Source of the DNA: Pseudomonadota bacterium
GTDB lineage: Bacteria > Pseudomonadota > Gammaproteobacteria > SZUA-229
Length of the DNA: 8,928 nt
Assembly: GCA_015222965.1 (NCBI GenBank)
Contig: JADFWF010000173.1
Coordinates: forward strand, 1 to 8,928
Direction of reading: 5' to 3'
This document shows positions 7,205-8,928 of the stretch, one piece after another. Under the pieces are notes generated by a model. It made no database searches. It saw only the letters and a program-made list of their open reading frames with translations, and had not been told where the DNA came from. A program made the position numbers and the translations under genes. The number at the start of each line of letters is the position of its first letter. Within the stretch, counting starts at the first letter, position 1.

Positions 7205-8793
7205 TATTCCTCATTAAAATAATTCTGTAGATATTCATCAAAACTCATGTCATCCTGCACTTCCAGTTCCTGCTGCCTGGTGATAGATTTGCGCGCCATC
7301 TCTTCGAAAAATTCTCTTTTCTCTTCTGGCAAGGCATGATTTTTATAATACTGATATTGATGCTTGGACATACGCTGTGCGAAATGAAAAAAACCTTCAT
7401 CATGTTCGCGCATGCTTTCCAGCATCCGGGCCGAAGGTGTCAGATCTGGGTCGAACACACTGGCTATCTGCGACTTCACACTGGAAAAATAATTCTCACA
7501 ATAATTCGCACTGTCCAGCAGACCGGCAACAGGTTTCATCCTGTTACATAGTTCGGTGGCCCAGGCCTTCAGACTGATCATCTCCTCATCGCGTCTCTCG
7601 TCCAGTCGGCGCAGCTCGAGACCCGGCTCTCTTCCCTTATGGGCGACCAGCAGCAGGTTTTCATCGATCGCTGAAATCTCGTTCTGGCTCAGAGGCGGGC
7701 TTTCGTTCAACAGGCAAAACAGCATGAACACCTCGAGAAAATACAGCTGTTCTGAATTGATACCGTGCGGGTCAAAAGCATTAACATCCAGTGAGCGCAA
7801 CTCGACATACTGCACACCGCGTTTCTTTAATGCCGTCGACGGTTTTTCATTTCCCTGGAGGATCTGTTTTGGCCGGACACTGCTGTAATACTCGTTTTCG
7901 ATCTGAAGGATATTGGTATTGAGCTGCAGGTATTCACCGTTCGCCTTCACCCCTATCTCTTCATAGCCAGGATACGGTGTGTTGATCGCGCACAACATAC
8001 TCTCAATATATCCATCGAGTGAGTCGTAACATGCCTTTATTCCGGCAAGATCTTCTTTGTTATTCTGATAGCCGATATTTCCCAGACGCAGCGATGTCGC
8101 ATAAGGCTCATAATAGGTATTGCTGTTAAAATCCTGCAACATGGTCGGCTGACCATTCAAAAACGACTTACAGACAGAAGGAGAAGCGCCGAACAGATAC
8201 GGCACGAGCCAGCCATAACGTAACAGGTTACGCACCACGCCCATATACTGCTCGGAAACGAAGTCCTGATAACTGTCACCATTGTTTAATAACTGCTGAT
8301 AACGCTGCCAGAACTCATCAGAAAACGAATAGTTAAAGTGTACCCCAGCGATCACCTGCATGGCCCGGCCGTAGCGTAGACCAAGGCCTCGACGATAGAC
8401 TGTTTTCATCTTCGCTGCATTTGATGAACCATATAAAGCCAGCGGAATGTCGGTTTCACCGGCAACCACACAGGGCATACTGGTCGCCCACAGGATCTCG
8501 TTGTCGAGATTGCGGTAAACGAAGTTCTGGATATCATCAAGTGACTGCACGACCTCACCGATAGAACCACATGGCGGCGTCACCAGTTCAGCCAGGGCTT
8601 CAGAGAAATCGGTGGTGATCTGCGGATTGGTCAGCGCTGAACCCCAGGCTTCCGGAAAAGGTGTGTGCGAGATTCCACCTTCCGGTGACACGCGAAGACT
8701 TTCTTTCTCCAGCCCTATCTTTGATGAAGACAGTGCAGACTCACAATCAGAAGCAGCGATTAATGACAGGCGTTGTTGGAGTAATTGGTACAA
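7204..8793 (-). CDS. gshA: Glutamate-cysteine ligase (gamma-glutamylcysteine synthetase)
   Basis: Joins glutamate and cysteine with ATP, the first and limiting step of glutathione synthesis, in the cytoplasm. At 529 residues it matches the gammaproteobacterial GshA type (E. coli 518). Landmarks are GLEKESLRV (27-35) with Glu29 and Glu31, ITTDFSEALAELVTP (59-73) with Glu65 and Glu69, SMPCVVAGETDIPLALYGSS, MQVIAGVHFNYS, PYLFGASPSVCKSFL, LQIENEYYSSVRPKQ, YVELRSLDVNAFDP and FDPDLTPSARML near the C-terminus. The start is TTG at 8793. It is the only initiation codon between the upstream in-frame TAA and the conserved region, and it gives the family-like N-terminus MYQLLQQRLSLI. There is no Shine-Dalgarno, so expression per transcript may be low. 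The gene leads a two-gene operon with the small membrane protein. Confidence 0.96.
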   Translation of the reverse strand: MYQLLQQRLSLIAASDCESALSSSKIGLEKESLRVSPEGGISHTPFPEAWGSALTNPQITTDFSEALAELVTPPCGSIGEVVQSLDDIQNFVYRNLDNEILWATSMPCVVAGETDIPLALYGSSNAAKMKTVYRRGLGLRYGRAMQVIAGVHFNYSFSDEFWQRYQQLLNNGDSYQDFVSEQYMGVVRNLLRYGWLVPYLFGASPSVCKSFLNGQPTMLQDFNSNTYYEPYATSLRLGNIGYQNNKEDLAGIKACYDSLDGYIESMLCAINTPYPGYEEIGVKANGEYLQLNTNILQIENEYYSSVRPKQILQGNEKPSTALKKRGVQYVELRSLDVNAFDPHGINSEQLYFLEVFMLFCLLNESPPLSQNEISAIDENLLLVAHKGREPGLELRRLDERRDEEMISLKAWATELCNRMKPVAGLLDSANYCENYFSSVKSQIASVFDPDLTPSARMLESMREHDEGFFHFAQRMSKHQYQYYKNHALPEEKREFFEEMARKSITRQQELEVQDDMSFDEYLQNYFNEE

Positions 8794-8825
8794 AACTTTT
8801 TATCGCATAACTAAATTAGAGTTTG

Positions 8826-8831
8826 ATTATA
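8826..8831 (-). promoter_or_regulatory. -10 box of gshA
   Basis: On the minus strand the bases read TATAAT, 32 bp before the TTG start, and would give a leader of about 25 nt. No TTGACA-like -35 or TGn extension is present. The -35 position falls in the GGTCTTT repeats, so an activator or the repeats may influence strength. Confidence 0.45.
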
Positions 8832-8845
8832 CTACTTTATGGAGA

Positions 8846-8870
8846 GGTCTTTGGTCTTTAGGTCTTTGGT
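8846..8870. repeat. GGTCTTT heptamer repeats
   Basis: Units GGTCTTT at 8846-8852, 8853-8859 and 8861-8867 (one extra A between the second and third) are followed by a partial GGT(C) that merges into the CATTTTT array. They cover the expected -35 region of the gshA promoter. Confidence 0.75.
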
Positions 8871-8928
8871 CATTTTTCATTTTTCATTTTTCATTTTTCA
8901 TTTTTCATTTTTCATTTTTCATTTTTCA
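8871..8928. repeat. Tandem array of CATTTTT heptamers, open at window edge
   Basis: Eight perfect copies of the 7-bp unit (TGAAAAA-type on the minus strand) plus two bases reach the end of the window, so the true length is unknown. It lies about 40-100 bp upstream of the gshA -10 box. Perfect short tandem repeats change copy number easily by slippage. Confidence 0.9.

Noticed and set aside
7336..7888. Three plus-strand frames of 66-110 codons
   Set aside because: They are antisense shadows of gshA with no ribosome sites or recognisable domains.
8871..8928. CRISPR array
   Set aside because: The units are 7 bp, contiguous and without spacers, so this is a simple tandem repeat.

Overview
The window looks like a chromosomal segment of a gammaproteobacterium. 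Cobalamin-dependent methionine synthase, BolA, Bpt (aspartate/glutamate leucyltransferase) and the long-form glutamate-cysteine ligase are all of gammaproteobacterial type. MetH can be aligned with the E. coli enzyme almost without gaps. A genus cannot be named from the sequence alone. Shine-Dalgarno sequences are weak or absent in front of most genes.

Layout, left to right. 1-2936 (minus) is metH, cut by the left edge of the window and missing most of its C-terminal reactivation domain. An extended -10 promoter lies just upstream of it. 2937-3293 is intergenic and carries two palindromic elements. 3294-4010 (plus) is bpt, and 4050-4388 (plus) is bolA. 6977-8793 (minus) is gshA followed by a small two-helix membrane protein that shares one base with gshA (TAATG), so the pair is probably one operon. 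The right edge is an array of heptanucleotide repeats upstream of the gshA promoter.

Between bolA and gshA (about 4392-6976) lies a scrambled accessory region, the most interesting part of the window. Its pieces in order are: a 46-bp inverted repeat; two perfect tandem copies of a 23-bp repeat; the 3' end of a purN-like gene without its front; an intact exported DUF3108 gene, which normally follows purN; a short frame that may be the start of darP/yjgA; a second, 69/70 identical copy of the last 70 bases of the bolA region; the last 30 codons of a tyrosine recombinase; a HI1419/HI1420-type toxin-antitoxin pair on the minus strand whose toxin is broken by one extra base in a homopolymer; a headless secreted-peptide-like frame; and a 104-nt imperfect palindrome somewhat like an integron attC site.

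My main reading is that the 3' end of bolA acted as an integration or recombination site. The 70-bp direct repeats bracket 1,289 bp of foreign or relocated DNA and abut an integrase remnant, as attL/attR of a decayed integrative element would. The cargo, however, looks like a fragment of an ordinary purN-DUF3108 chromosomal locus. Simple illegitimate recombination or an assembly chimera therefore remain alternatives.

The core genes do not form one pathway. MetH makes methionine, Bpt marks proteins for degradation by the N-end rule, BolA works with monothiol glutaredoxin in Fe-S and redox biology, and GshA makes the glutathione precursor that the glutaredoxin system depends on.
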